Shown here: positions 35,653 through 44,252 of the stretch, one piece after another
Numbering within the stretch: position 1 is the stretch's first letter
How the letters are laid out: every line of letters begins with the position of its first letter
Assembly (NCBI GenBank): GCA_903952205.1
Contig: CAJBEZ010000064.1
Coordinates: 200,791 to 264,790, forward strand
From: an uncultured Desulfomonile sp.
Lineage (GTDB): Bacteria > Desulfobacterota > Desulfomonilia > Desulfomonilales > Desulfomonilaceae
Length of the DNA stretch: 64,000 nucleotides
Reading direction: 5' to 3'
Notes under the pieces: model-generated
The model's database searches: none
What the model was told of the DNA's origin: nothing
What the model saw: the letters and a program-made list of their open reading frames with translations, nothing else
Made by a program: the position numbers and the translations under genes

Positions 35653-36810
35653 ATGTCTACCACTCTCATCAAAAACATTGGAACATTGATTTCCGGAGAT
35701 ATTTCAAACCCCATAATAGACGCTGACAGCATCCTGATCACCGATGGTAAGATAGCGCATATAGGGTTGGCGTCCAAACTCCCTGGAATGGCGGACGTAG
35801 TGATAGACGCAACAGGGACCACTGTCATACCAGGTCTCATCGACTCTCACTGTCATGTGGTTCTCGGGGACTATACGCCTCGACAAAAACAAATGGATTT
35901 CATTGAAAGCGAAACTCACGGAGGGGTTACTACAATAATTTCAGCGGGTGAGGTCCATTTACCCGGGAGGCCAAAAGACCCTGCAGGTACAAAAGCTCTA
36001 GCTATTTTGGCAGCTAAATCATTTACGAATTTTCGGCCGGGAGGAGCAAAGGTTATTGGAGGCTCGGTAATCCTAGAAAAAGGTCTAGAAGAAAAGGATT
36101 TTGAAGAAATGGCTCGAGAGGGCGTCAGAGTAGTCGGGGAAATTGGATTGGGATCAGTAAAATTTCCAGCCGACGCCGCTCCAATGGTCAAGTGGGCCAA
36201 GAAAAACAATATGGTGGTTCTAATGCATACAGGCGGGACCTCAATTCCCGGAAGTGACACTGTTACAGCCGATCAGGTGATTGCTACGGACCCGGACGTG
36301 GCCTGTCATGTCAACGGTGGACCTACCTCTTTGTCTTCCGATGAAATCCGAAAGCTAATAGAGAATACCAATTACGCGATAGAACTGGTTCACTGTGGAA
36401 ATCCCAAAGCGCTGATCGAGGCTGTAGAGATAGGTATGGAATCGGGGTTTCTTTCGAGATTTATCATAGGTAATGACGCCCCTTCTGGAACTGGAGTCAT
36501 ACCCCTCGGAATCTTGCGAGTTATTTGCATGATTGCTTCCCTTACTCCTATGAAACCTGAATTGGCGATTTGTATGGCTACAGGAAATACCGCTAATGTC
36601 TTCAGGCTTGACACGGGCTTTATTCGAGAAGGGGCCCCTGCCGACATCGTGATAATGGACTATCCTATGGGATCAGTTGGCAGAACCGCTCTGGATGCAA
36701 TTAGCGCAGGCGATATCCCGGGAGTTTCGATGGTAATGATTGATGGTAAAATACATGTGAAAACGAGTAGAAATACTCCTCCGGCCACCAGAAAACCTTT
36801 ATTTTCATAA
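35653..36810 (+). CDS. ena: Enamidase (1,4,5,6-tetrahydro-6-oxonicotinate hydrolase)
   Basis: 385 residues. Amidohydrolase-fold enzyme with metal ligands His66 and His68 (DSHCHVV) and the further metal/substrate segments MHTGGTSIPGSDTV, HVNGGPTSLS and GNDAPSGTG. From memory the whole protein runs closely parallel to E. barkeri enamidase, including the DYTPRQKQMDFIES, LPGRPKDPAGTKALAI and CMATGNTANV blocks. That enzyme opens the reduced ring to ammonia and 2-formylglutarate with an Fe-Zn site. It lies 30 bases after the molybdenum subunit and just before the reductase that makes its substrate. Confidence 0.9.
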   Translation: MSTTLIKNIGTLISGDISNPIIDADSILITDGKIAHIGLASKLPGMADVVIDATGTTVIPGLIDSHCHVVLGDYTPRQKQMDFIESETHGGVTTIISAGEVHLPGRPKDPAGTKALAILAAKSFTNFRPGGAKVIGGSVILEKGLEEKDFEEMAREGVRVVGEIGLGSVKFPADAAPMVKWAKKNNMVVLMHTGGTSIPGSDTVTADQVIATDPDVACHVNGGPTSLSSDEIRKLIENTNYAIELVHCGNPKALIEAVEIGMESGFLSRFIIGNDAPSGTGVIPLGILRVICMIASLTPMKPELAICMATGNTANVFRLDTGFIREGAPADIVIMDYPMGSVGRTALDAISAGDIPGVSMVMIDGKIHVKTSRNTPPATRKPLFS

Positions 36811-36842
36811 AGATTTAGTCTGGAAATTCAGCGAATACGAAG

Positions 36843-38348
36843 ATGAAAGTCGATCCAGAAAAATGTGTAGGATGCGCGGAATGTCTGCCGATCTGCCCGC
36901 AATCCGCTATAAAGATCCGAGCGAAAAAAGCTCATATTGATGAAAGATGCAGTGATTGCGGAGCATGCCTGCGTGTTTGCCCGAACTCGGCAATCTGCGT
37001 GGAACACATACCCGCGGAAAATTACATCGAGTGTACGGCCTGCCCTATAAAATGTAAGATAAAGAAAAGCTTTTTCGGCGCGTGCCAAAGATATGAAAAT
37101 CGCAATGGCGTGCTCGAAAGAACCATAAAATTAAAGACGTTTTCAGATGTGGAACGTATATTAGGCGCCGATTGGGTACCCGAAATCCGCAGGCCACTCA
37201 TCACTGGAATTGGTTCAGGAACAACCTACCCGGATTGCAAACCCGCTCCTCACATTGTCCAAAGCAAAGTCCATGGAGTAGATGTAGTGACCGTCGTCAC
37301 AGAGGCGCCGTTGAGTTACTCCGGGGTGAAAATAAAGATAGATACCGATAAAACACTTGGCGATGAAGGTTCTCCAGTCTTTTTCCATCGCAAGAAAGTC
37401 GGCCACCTGACTACCGAAGAATATGGATCTAAAATATTGTCTCTCGGCGGAGTAAACCTTCTCACTGGCGCCGACGGATTTTACGTAGCCAGATTAGTAG
37501 CAGACGTTGCAAATAGGAAAAAAGCCCGTTTAAAAATTCTTAATGGAGCCGCTCTGGACCTTCAAGTCGGCGCTCCGCCAATAATCGACGGCAAAAAGGA
37601 TTACCTGATGCGGGTAGGGTGTGGCAGCGCGACTCTGGGTCTTTTCGCCGAAATATTCAAGAAAGCGGCAGACGAAGTAATAATACTGGATTCACATTTA
37701 ACTGGTTTGTTAAGTGAACACGCAGCCGGTGTTTATGTTGGCGCTGTTCCCTCAGGTGTTTGCCTAAAGTTTCGCAGGAGCACTCCAGGGCGATATTTTG
37801 GAGATCATGGTAATGGATGGGGAGGAACATCCATCGAAGATCCGGTGAAAATTATTCAAAGCATAGATACCAAAGTAGCCAAATCGGGGATGTTGATCCT
37901 GATTACTGAAACTACTGGGCGAAACGCCGGCATGTTTCGATTGACTTCAACGGGGTCCCTTGAAGAAATAGAAATTACTCCGGCAGCTAAAAATGCGGTT
38001 CATACCATAGCCGAGACGTGCGAAAATTCACTTGTCTCAGCCATTTACTGTGGTGGTTCGGGTGGTAGCGCTCGTGCCGGCGTGACCAGGTACCCGATTC
38101 AGTTAACTTATGCCGTGCATACCAATAAAGCGCGTCTTACCGTAGGTGGCGCCCCCACTTTTGTCCTCCCGGGAGGCGGAATCAACTTCATGGTGGACGT
38201 TGAAAAAGTTATGCCGGGCGCTTTCAGTTGGACCCCGACGCCGGCCACCATTTGCCCAATTGAATACACCATGAAACTTGAGGACTACCTGAAAATGGGT
38301 GGACACCGGGAGGCGATAAAGCCTTTCACCGGGGAAGATTTCTCCTGA
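36843..38348 (+). CDS. hnr: 6-Hydroxynicotinate reductase
   Basis: 501 residues. Two N-terminal [4Fe-4S] ferredoxin motifs (Cys8/11/14/18 and Cys36/39/42/46) are followed by four more cysteines (64, 67, 71 and 81) that could hold a third cluster. This fits the E. barkeri enzyme, which has two [4Fe-4S], one [2Fe-2S] and a covalent flavin. The long remainder has glycine-rich segments (IGSGTTYPDCKP, MRVGCGSATLGL, CGGSGGSARAGVT). It reduces 6-hydroxynicotinate to 1,4,5,6-tetrahydro-6-oxonicotinate with low-potential electrons. The enamidase gene is 32 bases upstream; the UPF0280 gene follows directly. Confidence 0.85.
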   Translation: MKVDPEKCVGCAECLPICPQSAIKIRAKKAHIDERCSDCGACLRVCPNSAICVEHIPAENYIECTACPIKCKIKKSFFGACQRYENRNGVLERTIKLKTFSDVERILGADWVPEIRRPLITGIGSGTTYPDCKPAPHIVQSKVHGVDVVTVVTEAPLSYSGVKIKIDTDKTLGDEGSPVFFHRKKVGHLTTEEYGSKILSLGGVNLLTGADGFYVARLVADVANRKKARLKILNGAALDLQVGAPPIIDGKKDYLMRVGCGSATLGLFAEIFKKAADEVIILDSHLTGLLSEHAAGVYVGAVPSGVCLKFRRSTPGRYFGDHGNGWGGTSIEDPVKIIQSIDTKVAKSGMLILITETTGRNAGMFRLTSTGSLEEIEITPAAKNAVHTIAETCENSLVSAIYCGGSGGSARAGVTRYPIQLTYAVHTNKARLTVGGAPTFVLPGGGINFMVDVEKVMPGAFSWTPTPATICPIEYTMKLEDYLKMGGHREAIKPFTGEDFS

Positions 38349-38395
38349 TACCGTGGGAACACAATATAGCCGTCCTTAATGACGAAACAGTTCTT

Positions 38396-39208
38396 GTGGA
38401 TTGCGGCCCCATGCGAATGACAATTGAAGCGTATGATGGCTCGCGACCCAGGACTGACCTTTGTTTAAAAGCTGCAAAGCATTCAATCGGGATCTTATGC
38501 GAAATTGCGGCGGTTCAAGAACGACTGAAGGCGCCGCACACGAAATTTGCAACACATTCCGTGTCTCTGGTTCCTTTCAGAATGTGGGAGGCGGTCCATG
38601 TTGTTGGTGATACTGATCTCACACCTATGGCCGCAGTGGCGGGGGCTATAGCTGACGCAACCGCAAACTTTCTCCAGGAGTTCGGGGTTTCAAAGATTAT
38701 AGTGAACAACGGCGGTGACATTGCGATTAGATTGACTGAAGGTGAACATATCAACGTTGGCATAAGATCGGATGTAAATTCCCAACGTATTGAAAGATTG
38801 ATGTCCGTAAATTGGAACAGCGGCATCGGTGGGATATGCACAAGTGGCCTTGGGGGCCGGAGTTTCACGAGAGGCGTGGCTTCGGCTGTGACTGTCGCAG
38901 CCGGGTATTGCGCTATAGCTGACGCCGCCGCTACAGCGATAGCGAATTCAACATTCATTCCACATGAAGGAGTAATTCGCCGACCGGCTGAGTGGACGGA
39001 CCCCGATACTGATCTGGCCGGCCTTGAGGTAACGAGAGAAGTTGGAAACCTGTCCGAAGAATTCGTAGAAAGGTGCCTCTGGAAAGGGTTGGCTAAAGCC
39101 GATGTTCTTTCGGAGAACGGAATTATTATTGGAGCGGTGATAACTATAAAAGGTAAAACCGGTTTTTCCGAACAAATAAAACCGTTTGTTTCAGAGATGG
39201 ATTCTTAA
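38396..39208 (+). CDS. UPF0280 (ApbE-superfamily) protein, candidate flavin transferase for Hnr
   Basis: At least 270 residues. Family blocks: TDLTPMAAVAGAIADA, VSKIIVNNGGDIAIRL, and GGICTSGLGGRSFTRGVASAVTVAA...ADAAATAIAN. UPF0280 belongs to the ApbE superfamily; ApbE attaches flavin covalently to proteins, and Hnr carries covalent flavin. Gene adjacency therefore suggests this protein matures Hnr (inference). The start is odd. GTG 38396 has no good ribosome site, while the frame stays open upstream (LLIPWEHNIAVLNDETVLV) to a CTG at 38345 that would overlap the hnr stop and sits seven bases after GGGGAAG. The true start is probably near 38345. Confidence 0.82.
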   Translation: MDCGPMRMTIEAYDGSRPRTDLCLKAAKHSIGILCEIAAVQERLKAPHTKFATHSVSLVPFRMWEAVHVVGDTDLTPMAAVAGAIADATANFLQEFGVSKIIVNNGGDIAIRLTEGEHINVGIRSDVNSQRIERLMSVNWNSGIGGICTSGLGGRSFTRGVASAVTVAAGYCAIADAAATAIANSTFIPHEGVIRRPAEWTDPDTDLAGLEVTREVGNLSEEFVERCLWKGLAKADVLSENGIIIGAVITIKGKTGFSEQIKPFVSEMDS

Positions 39209-39259
39209 AATCACAATCATTTTGAATTATCCAATATAATCGATAAAAGGAGCTATCGA

Positions 39260-39838
39260 ATGGAAATCAGAAAGATATTGACCATAGTCGAAGAAACCGA
39301 GATGGAAATGGGCAAGAAAGTCGAACCAGCCACAAGAAAGGCGGCAGCGATAGCGGTTATCGTGAATCCGTTCGCCGGTTATTATCAGGACAATCTTTCA
39401 GAACTCATTGAAATTGGGGAAAAACTTGGAGACCTATTGGGCAAAAAGGCGTTGGAAGCGCTGGGTATAACCCCGGACAGAGCAGAGAGTTACGGAAAAG
39501 GAGCTATAGTTGGCGCACGGGGAGAATTGGAGCATGCCGCTGCGATCTTGCATCCTAAACTTGGGACACCTTTTCGGGAAGCCCTGGGTGGCGGTAAAGC
39601 CATAATTCCATCGTCCAAAAAGATGGGCGGGCCGGGGACCGAATTGGATGTGCCGATTCATTACAAAGACGCGGCGTTTGTGAGGTCACATTTTGACGCA
39701 ATGCCGATTCGTGTTCAAGATGCTCCTCGTGGCGACGAAATTGTCGTGGCGTTGGTGGTGACGGATTCAGGAAGGCCTTTGGCGAGGGTTGGCGGTCTCA
39801 AAAAGGAAGAAGCCAAAAAAGAAGACGGTTTGAGATAA
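39260..39838 (+). CDS. DUF1185 (amino acid synthesis-type) family protein
   Basis: 192 residues, cytoplasmic. It begins MEIRKILTIVEET and has conserved-looking blocks VIVNPFAGYYQDNLSELI, YGKGAIVGARGELEHAAAILHP, LGGGKAIIPSSKKMGGPGTELDVPIHYKDAAFVRSHFDAM and RGDEIVVALVV. This matches the DUF1185/AA_synth family, whose biochemical function is not established. AAAGGAGCT precedes the ATG. As the last gene of the nicotinate cluster it may act on a ring-derived intermediate, for example as an isomerase or hydrolase; this is a guess from position. Confidence 0.78.
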   Translation: MEIRKILTIVEETEMEMGKKVEPATRKAAAIAVIVNPFAGYYQDNLSELIEIGEKLGDLLGKKALEALGITPDRAESYGKGAIVGARGELEHAAAILHPKLGTPFREALGGGKAIIPSSKKMGGPGTELDVPIHYKDAAFVRSHFDAMPIRVQDAPRGDEIVVALVVTDSGRPLARVGGLKKEEAKKEDGLR

Positions 39839-39949
39839 TAGGGAGCTTAAAGTCAATAAAGTGTCGGCATGGACAAAGCAGGATGGGGAGAAACCAAGGA
39901 GTTGATGATTATCAATTCATTGCTATTCCGATAGCGTCGGAAACACAGG

Positions 39950-41377
39950 CTAATACATCTGCCATTTTATAAAATTGTAGAGGATTCCAAGTCCGGCGCT
40001 ACAAACTATCGTTGTGATTACACTGAGCTTGAATCTAAAAATAGCCAAAATAGCTAATGTGGTTATAAACAGCCCAGGGACGTTCAGCGTATTCCAAACA
40101 GGAGCGAGAACGCTCATGCCGAGCGTGTGATAGCTCTCTACCTTGCCAAAGATAGTATTCAATGCGAACCATATTGCCAGATTTAGAACTACCCCTACTA
40201 CGGCGGCGGTGATGGAAGACATTGCCGACTTTAGTGATTTGTTTCCCCGCAGGGCCTCTACGTACGGCGCTCCGAGGAATATGAACAGGAAGCACGGTAT
40301 AAACGTCACCCAGACGGTCACCGCCGATCCCAACACTCCGGCGAGCATGGGATCGAGTCCGCCCGGGTTGCGGTATGCACCCAAGAAACCAACAAATTGC
40401 AACACCAGGATGAGCGGCCCTGGGGTTGTTTCTGCCAGTCCCAAACCATCCAGCATCTCCCCCGGTGTAAGCCATCCATATATTTCCACAACCTGCTGGG
40501 CCACATAGGCCAGGACAGCGTAAGCCCCTCCGAATGTTACAACTGCAGTTTTGCTAAAGAAAACAGCTAATTGAAAAAAGGCGTTTTCTGATCCAAGATA
40601 GAGAAAGATCAGAAGTATCGGTCCAAACCATAGCGCCGACCATAGGAGGACAACACCAAGAGACCTTGAGAGAGAAGGACGGATATGCTCCAAGTTCCCC
40701 CTATCCAACAGCATATCTATGGCAGGTCCATCACACGCCAAATGACCGTTTGTGACCGCCTGGGGCACAGAGAAGGCATCGGGACTGAAACGACCTCCAA
40801 GGAAACCTATGATAGCGGCAGACAGCACGATAAGGGGAAAAGGCACGTCAAAAAAGAAGATCCCCACAAATGCTAATGCGGCCAGTGTGACCATCAGCCT
40901 ATTTTTCAGAGCGCGTCTTCCTATGCGTAAGACGGCTTCAAGGACAATTGCGAGTACTGCCGGTTTAAGGCCAAAAAAGAACCACTGCACGACACTGAGA
41001 TCCTGATACCCGGCGTAAAGGACGCTCAAAAAGAGCATGAAAAAAAACCCTGGTAATACAAACAGAGTTCCGGCCACAATCCCTCCCCTGGTCTTGTGGA
41101 GGAGCCATCCGATGTAAGTGGCCAGTTGCTGGGCTTCAGGGCCGGGCAGAAGCATGCAATAGTTTAGAGCGTGGAGAAAGCGTTCTTCACTGATCCAGCG
41201 CTTTTCCTCCACCAAGTACCTATGCATCACCGCTATCTGGGCAGCCGGACCGCCAAAGCTGTTGAGAGCGACCTTGACCCAGACCCAGAATGCATCGAAA
41301 AACGATACAGAAGTTCTTTGGACGCCCTCACATGCGTCTTCTTTACCAACATTTGGGAGACCACTCTTTACCGTCAA
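39950..41377 (-). CDS. chrA: Chromate transporter ChrA
   Basis: 475 residues, two homologous CHR halves. The first half has NSFGGPAAQIAVMHRYLVEEKRWISEERF and LLPGPEAQQLATYIGW; the second has VTFGGAYAVLAYVAQQV and GLAETTPGPLILVLQFVGF. About ten to twelve membrane helices. It expels chromate, giving resistance. Divergent from chrB, with a 200-base shared control region. The many frames on the plus strand here are shadows. Confidence 0.92.
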   Translation of the reverse strand: MTVKSGLPNVGKEDACEGVQRTSVSFFDAFWVWVKVALNSFGGPAAQIAVMHRYLVEEKRWISEERFLHALNYCMLLPGPEAQQLATYIGWLLHKTRGGIVAGTLFVLPGFFFMLFLSVLYAGYQDLSVVQWFFFGLKPAVLAIVLEAVLRIGRRALKNRLMVTLAALAFVGIFFFDVPFPLIVLSAAIIGFLGGRFSPDAFSVPQAVTNGHLACDGPAIDMLLDRGNLEHIRPSLSRSLGVVLLWSALWFGPILLIFLYLGSENAFFQLAVFFSKTAVVTFGGAYAVLAYVAQQVVEIYGWLTPGEMLDGLGLAETTPGPLILVLQFVGFLGAYRNPGGLDPMLAGVLGSAVTVWVTFIPCFLFIFLGAPYVEALRGNKSLKSAMSSITAAVVGVVLNLAIWFALNTIFGKVESYHTLGMSVLAPVWNTLNVPGLFITTLAILAIFRFKLSVITTIVCSAGLGILYNFIKWQMY

Positions 41378-41525
41378 TTCACACCTTATTTTTCGGTTTC
41401 GGTCTGTTGAGGTGTTTCACCAACCAAGGAAACGCTAGTACGTTGGCCGAGTGATCCGTTTTATGATCATCTTTCCACCGACTGGCTGACGTGAACGTGC
41501 GCCTCAAGTAGCCCGTTATGACCTC

Positions 41526-41562
41526 TTGACTTAAGATACGGCTGTATCATAATAGTGTCAAG
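41526..41562 (+). promoter_or_regulatory. Promoter with nested palindromes before chrB
   Basis: -35 TTGACT (41526-41531), 16-base spacer, -10 CATAAT (41548-41553). The spacer holds GATAC-GGCT-GTATC (41535-41548), and a wider inverted pair CTTGAC/GTCAAG spans 41525-41562. A repressor bound here would block the promoter. GGAGG for chrB follows at 41571. Confidence 0.6.
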
Positions 41563-41583
41563 AGTTATTTGGAGGATTTATCC

Positions 41584-42573
41584 ATGGCTGAGTGTACGGA
41601 TGGAAAGTGGTTGATACTCATTCACCAGATTCCCACCAAGCCCGCTTATTTCAGAGTGAAGATCTGGCGAAGGCTTCAAAGTCTGGGAGCCGTGGCGATC
41701 AAGAATTCCGTGTATGTCATTCCTGAAAATGAAGAAACGCTGGAGGATTTTCAGTGGGTCTTGCGAGAGATTGTCCAGGGCGGTGGTGAGGCTTCGATCT
41801 GCGCGGCAAACTTTATTGAGGGGCTGACAGATGACCAGATTGAGGCCTTGTTTCAAGCGGCAAGAGATGCTGATTATGCCCAGATCACAGAGGATATCAG
41901 GAATGTACTGGCTTTTGCTCCGGCCAGCGCTTCGGCCATCACCGACGAAGACAAGGCTACGCTGGAAGTAAATCTAAATCGTGTCAGAAAAAGATTTTCG
42001 TCCGTTTCGTCCATTGATTTCTTCGGGGCTCCAGGACGGAAGGCTGCTCGGACTTTGATCAAGGGCCTTGAGGATCGCCTAAAGGAAGCGGAAAAAGAAA
42101 GTGAATCTACCAAAAACCAAATCAAAAAACCTGATCTTGCAAAGCTACGAGGACGAACATGGGTTACTCGGAAGGGTGTTTTTGTGGATCGCATAGCTTG
42201 CGCATGGCTCATCCGCCGTTTCATTGATCCAGAATCGAAATTCAGGTTTGTTTCCAGCAAAGGTTACAGACCGAAGACAGGAGAGGTCCGTTTCGATATG
42301 TTCGAAGGCGAATTCAGCCACGAGCGTGACCGCTGCTCTTTTGAAGTCCTCGTCAAGCAGTTCCTGGCGTTTGATTTTGCTCTGAAGGAGATAGGTGAGA
42401 TTATTCACGACCTGGACTTCAAGGACTCTAAATTCAATAAGAACGAAACCGCTGGAATCGGAGGACTCTTGATTGGAATATCATCGGCCCACGAGACTGA
42501 TGAGGCGCGCCTTGAGCGTGGAAGAGCAATCTTAGACGACCTGTACGAATACTTTCGACGGAAACCTTCGTAA
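41584..42573 (+). CDS. chrB: Chromate resistance regulatory protein ChrB
   Basis: 329 residues from ATG 41584 (GGAGG nine bases upstream; TTG 41569 is rejected). N-terminal half: WLILIHQIPTKPAYFRVKIWRRLQSLGAVAIKNSVYVIP, typical of ChrB. C-terminal half: WVTRKGVFVDRIACAWLIRRFIDPES and FDMFEGEFSHERDRCSFEVL, the ChrB C-terminal domain. ChrB senses chromate and controls the chr genes. It heads a plus-strand run with the next two genes. Confidence 0.9.
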   Translation: MAECTDGKWLILIHQIPTKPAYFRVKIWRRLQSLGAVAIKNSVYVIPENEETLEDFQWVLREIVQGGGEASICAANFIEGLTDDQIEALFQAARDADYAQITEDIRNVLAFAPASASAITDEDKATLEVNLNRVRKRFSSVSSIDFFGAPGRKAARTLIKGLEDRLKEAEKESESTKNQIKKPDLAKLRGRTWVTRKGVFVDRIACAWLIRRFIDPESKFRFVSSKGYRPKTGEVRFDMFEGEFSHERDRCSFEVLVKQFLAFDFALKEIGEIIHDLDFKDSKFNKNETAGIGGLLIGISSAHETDEARLERGRAILDDLYEYFRRKPS

Positions 42574-42587
42574 AGAGGAGGAAAACG

Positions 42588-42923
42588 ATGCCTAACATTG
42601 AAGAGCATTCAAGAATCAGTTTGGCAAGAACCGGGAAAGATTATGCTGAGATTCACGAATGGATGGACAGGGATCCGGAAAAGAAAGTGGAGCACCACAA
42701 TGTTTCCAGAATCTGCGAATTTGGAAGCATAATTAGAGCAAAATACGGTGATGAAGGCCTGAACGAATATGTGCAACACATTTACGATGCTGTAATGGCT
42801 CGTTACATGATGGGAAAAGAAATTATCGGCACAGCCATTTCAGCCAGCCTCGCTTATCATGAAGAGATACAAAGGCTGATTAAGGGGGCGACACTGAGAA
42901 GTAAAGAGTGGCCCGATTCATGA
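42588..42923 (+). CDS. Small His-rich protein of the chr locus (unknown)
   Basis: 111 residues, cytoplasmic, helical. It has IHEWMDRDPEKKVEHHNVSRICEFG near 23-47 and further Asp, Glu and His (YVQHIYDAV, SLAYHEEIQRL), which could bind metal. I recognise no firm family; it loosely resembles small HD/DUF6915-like proteins. AGAGGAGG lies upstream, 14 bases after chrB. The stop overlaps the MFS gene start (ATGA), so it belongs to the chrB transcript. Confidence 0.7.
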   Translation: MPNIEEHSRISLARTGKDYAEIHEWMDRDPEKKVEHHNVSRICEFGSIIRAKYGDEGLNEYVQHIYDAVMARYMMGKEIIGTAISASLAYHEEIQRLIKGATLRSKEWPDS

Positions 42924-44212
42924 CAAAACCAAACGTAAAAACTCTGGACGATAAAGGCGTCGTTATAGGCACGAATGATGGAATGAGAGGCGCTTTCGCT
43001 GGCCTATGCGCAGTCGGGTTTCTGGCGCGAGCTTCCTATGCTTTAGCCAGGACTCCTGTCCTTGCTTTGTTTGCGGCCTCTCTAGGGGTCGGGCCAGAGG
43101 CCATAGGTTTTGCTGTAGCAATCAGTACGGTCACCGGCATATTTTTCAAAATGCCGGCGGGTGTGCTTTCCGATGTCATTGGCAGGACTAGAACTCTATT
43201 CATGGGTCTGGCCGTATTTGCGTGTGTCCCGTTCGCTTACTTATTTGTTTCGTCTTACGAGGCCCTGGTTGTGGTTCGTTTTTTTCATGGCTTCGCAACG
43301 GCGATTTACGGGCCCGTAATCATGGCTGTGGTGCTTGGCGTCGCCGGATCAAAAAGGGCTGAAACACTATCATGGTTTTCTTCGGTTACTATTATTGGAA
43401 ACCTAATAGGAGCGCCTCTAGGCGGGTTTTTGTTGACATGGCTGGCTCACGGTCAGGAACCAAACCTGACACACTTCCATATCGTCTATGGAGTTGTGGC
43501 TGCCCTCGGTATGTCATCCCTATTTATGGCTCTTTGGGTCATGAAGGGCAAATGGGACCAGCCTAATCATACGAACGGCAAAACCGTCTCTGCAGTATGG
43601 ACACAATTTCGGAGGGGAATCAGAGAGATCTTGATGGATCGAAGGGTGTTGCTGACCAGCAATATGGAAGGCGTCCAGAACCTCTCAGTCGGAGCCCTGG
43701 AGGCGTTTCTTCCGATCTATGCGGTTGTAATATGCGGATTTTCGGCATTCGAGGCCGGGCTTTTGTGGGGCGTACAGGTTGCGGTTACTATCCTGTCTAA
43801 ACCTTTGATGGGAAGGTTTTCGGATCAACATGGCCGACAGAATCTGCTGTTTTGGGGAATGTTCGTCTGCGCTATTCCGTTCGTTCTAATTCCGTGGTTC
43901 AAAGGTTATACGGTCATTCTTTTGCTTTCCGGAATCTTTGGCCTGGGTGAGGCGATTGTCACATCCTCAGCGGCAGCTATGGTTGCCGACTTCTGCAAAG
44001 ACGACAACCTGGGTTCCGCAATGGGCACATTTGGCACGATCTTCGATGTGGGGCACGCCTCAGGTCCCTTGCTGGCCGGGGCTCTTATCGGCTTGACGGG
44101 TTCAGGCTCAGATTATCGGTTGTCTTTCGCTATTGTGGCTGCTTTAATGGTAGTAGCCGCTATTGTATTTAGATTCGGAGTAAATGTGGAGCCCAAGAAA
44201 TTGGGCATGTAA
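42920..44212 (+). CDS. MFS transporter
   Basis: 430 residues, twelve predicted helices. Motif A-like loop MPAGVLSDVIGRTRTLFMG between helices 2 and 3 and the related MGRFSDQHGRQNLLFWG in the second half mark the major facilitator superfamily. The ATG overlaps the previous stop (ATGA); a GTG at 42908 is less likely. Drug- or metabolite-efflux type; substrate unknown. Co-transcribed with chrB, so it may help in resistance. Confidence 0.88.
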   Translation: MTKPNVKTLDDKGVVIGTNDGMRGAFAGLCAVGFLARASYALARTPVLALFAASLGVGPEAIGFAVAISTVTGIFFKMPAGVLSDVIGRTRTLFMGLAVFACVPFAYLFVSSYEALVVVRFFHGFATAIYGPVIMAVVLGVAGSKRAETLSWFSSVTIIGNLIGAPLGGFLLTWLAHGQEPNLTHFHIVYGVVAALGMSSLFMALWVMKGKWDQPNHTNGKTVSAVWTQFRRGIREILMDRRVLLTSNMEGVQNLSVGALEAFLPIYAVVICGFSAFEAGLLWGVQVAVTILSKPLMGRFSDQHGRQNLLFWGMFVCAIPFVLIPWFKGYTVILLLSGIFGLGEAIVTSSAAAMVADFCKDDNLGSAMGTFGTIFDVGHASGPLLAGALIGLTGSGSDYRLSFAIVAALMVVAAIVFRFGVNVEPKKLGM

Positions 44213-44252
44213 GATCATGAATAATGATTGATAAGGTAAGGAAACCAAATCC

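Noticed and set aside
38515..38958. 147-codon minus-strand frame
   Set aside because: Antisense of the UPF0280 gene, whose plus-strand motifs are clear.
40035..40475. 146-codon minus-strand frame inside chrA
   Set aside because: Shadow frame of chrA, high Arg/Gly/His and no family pattern.
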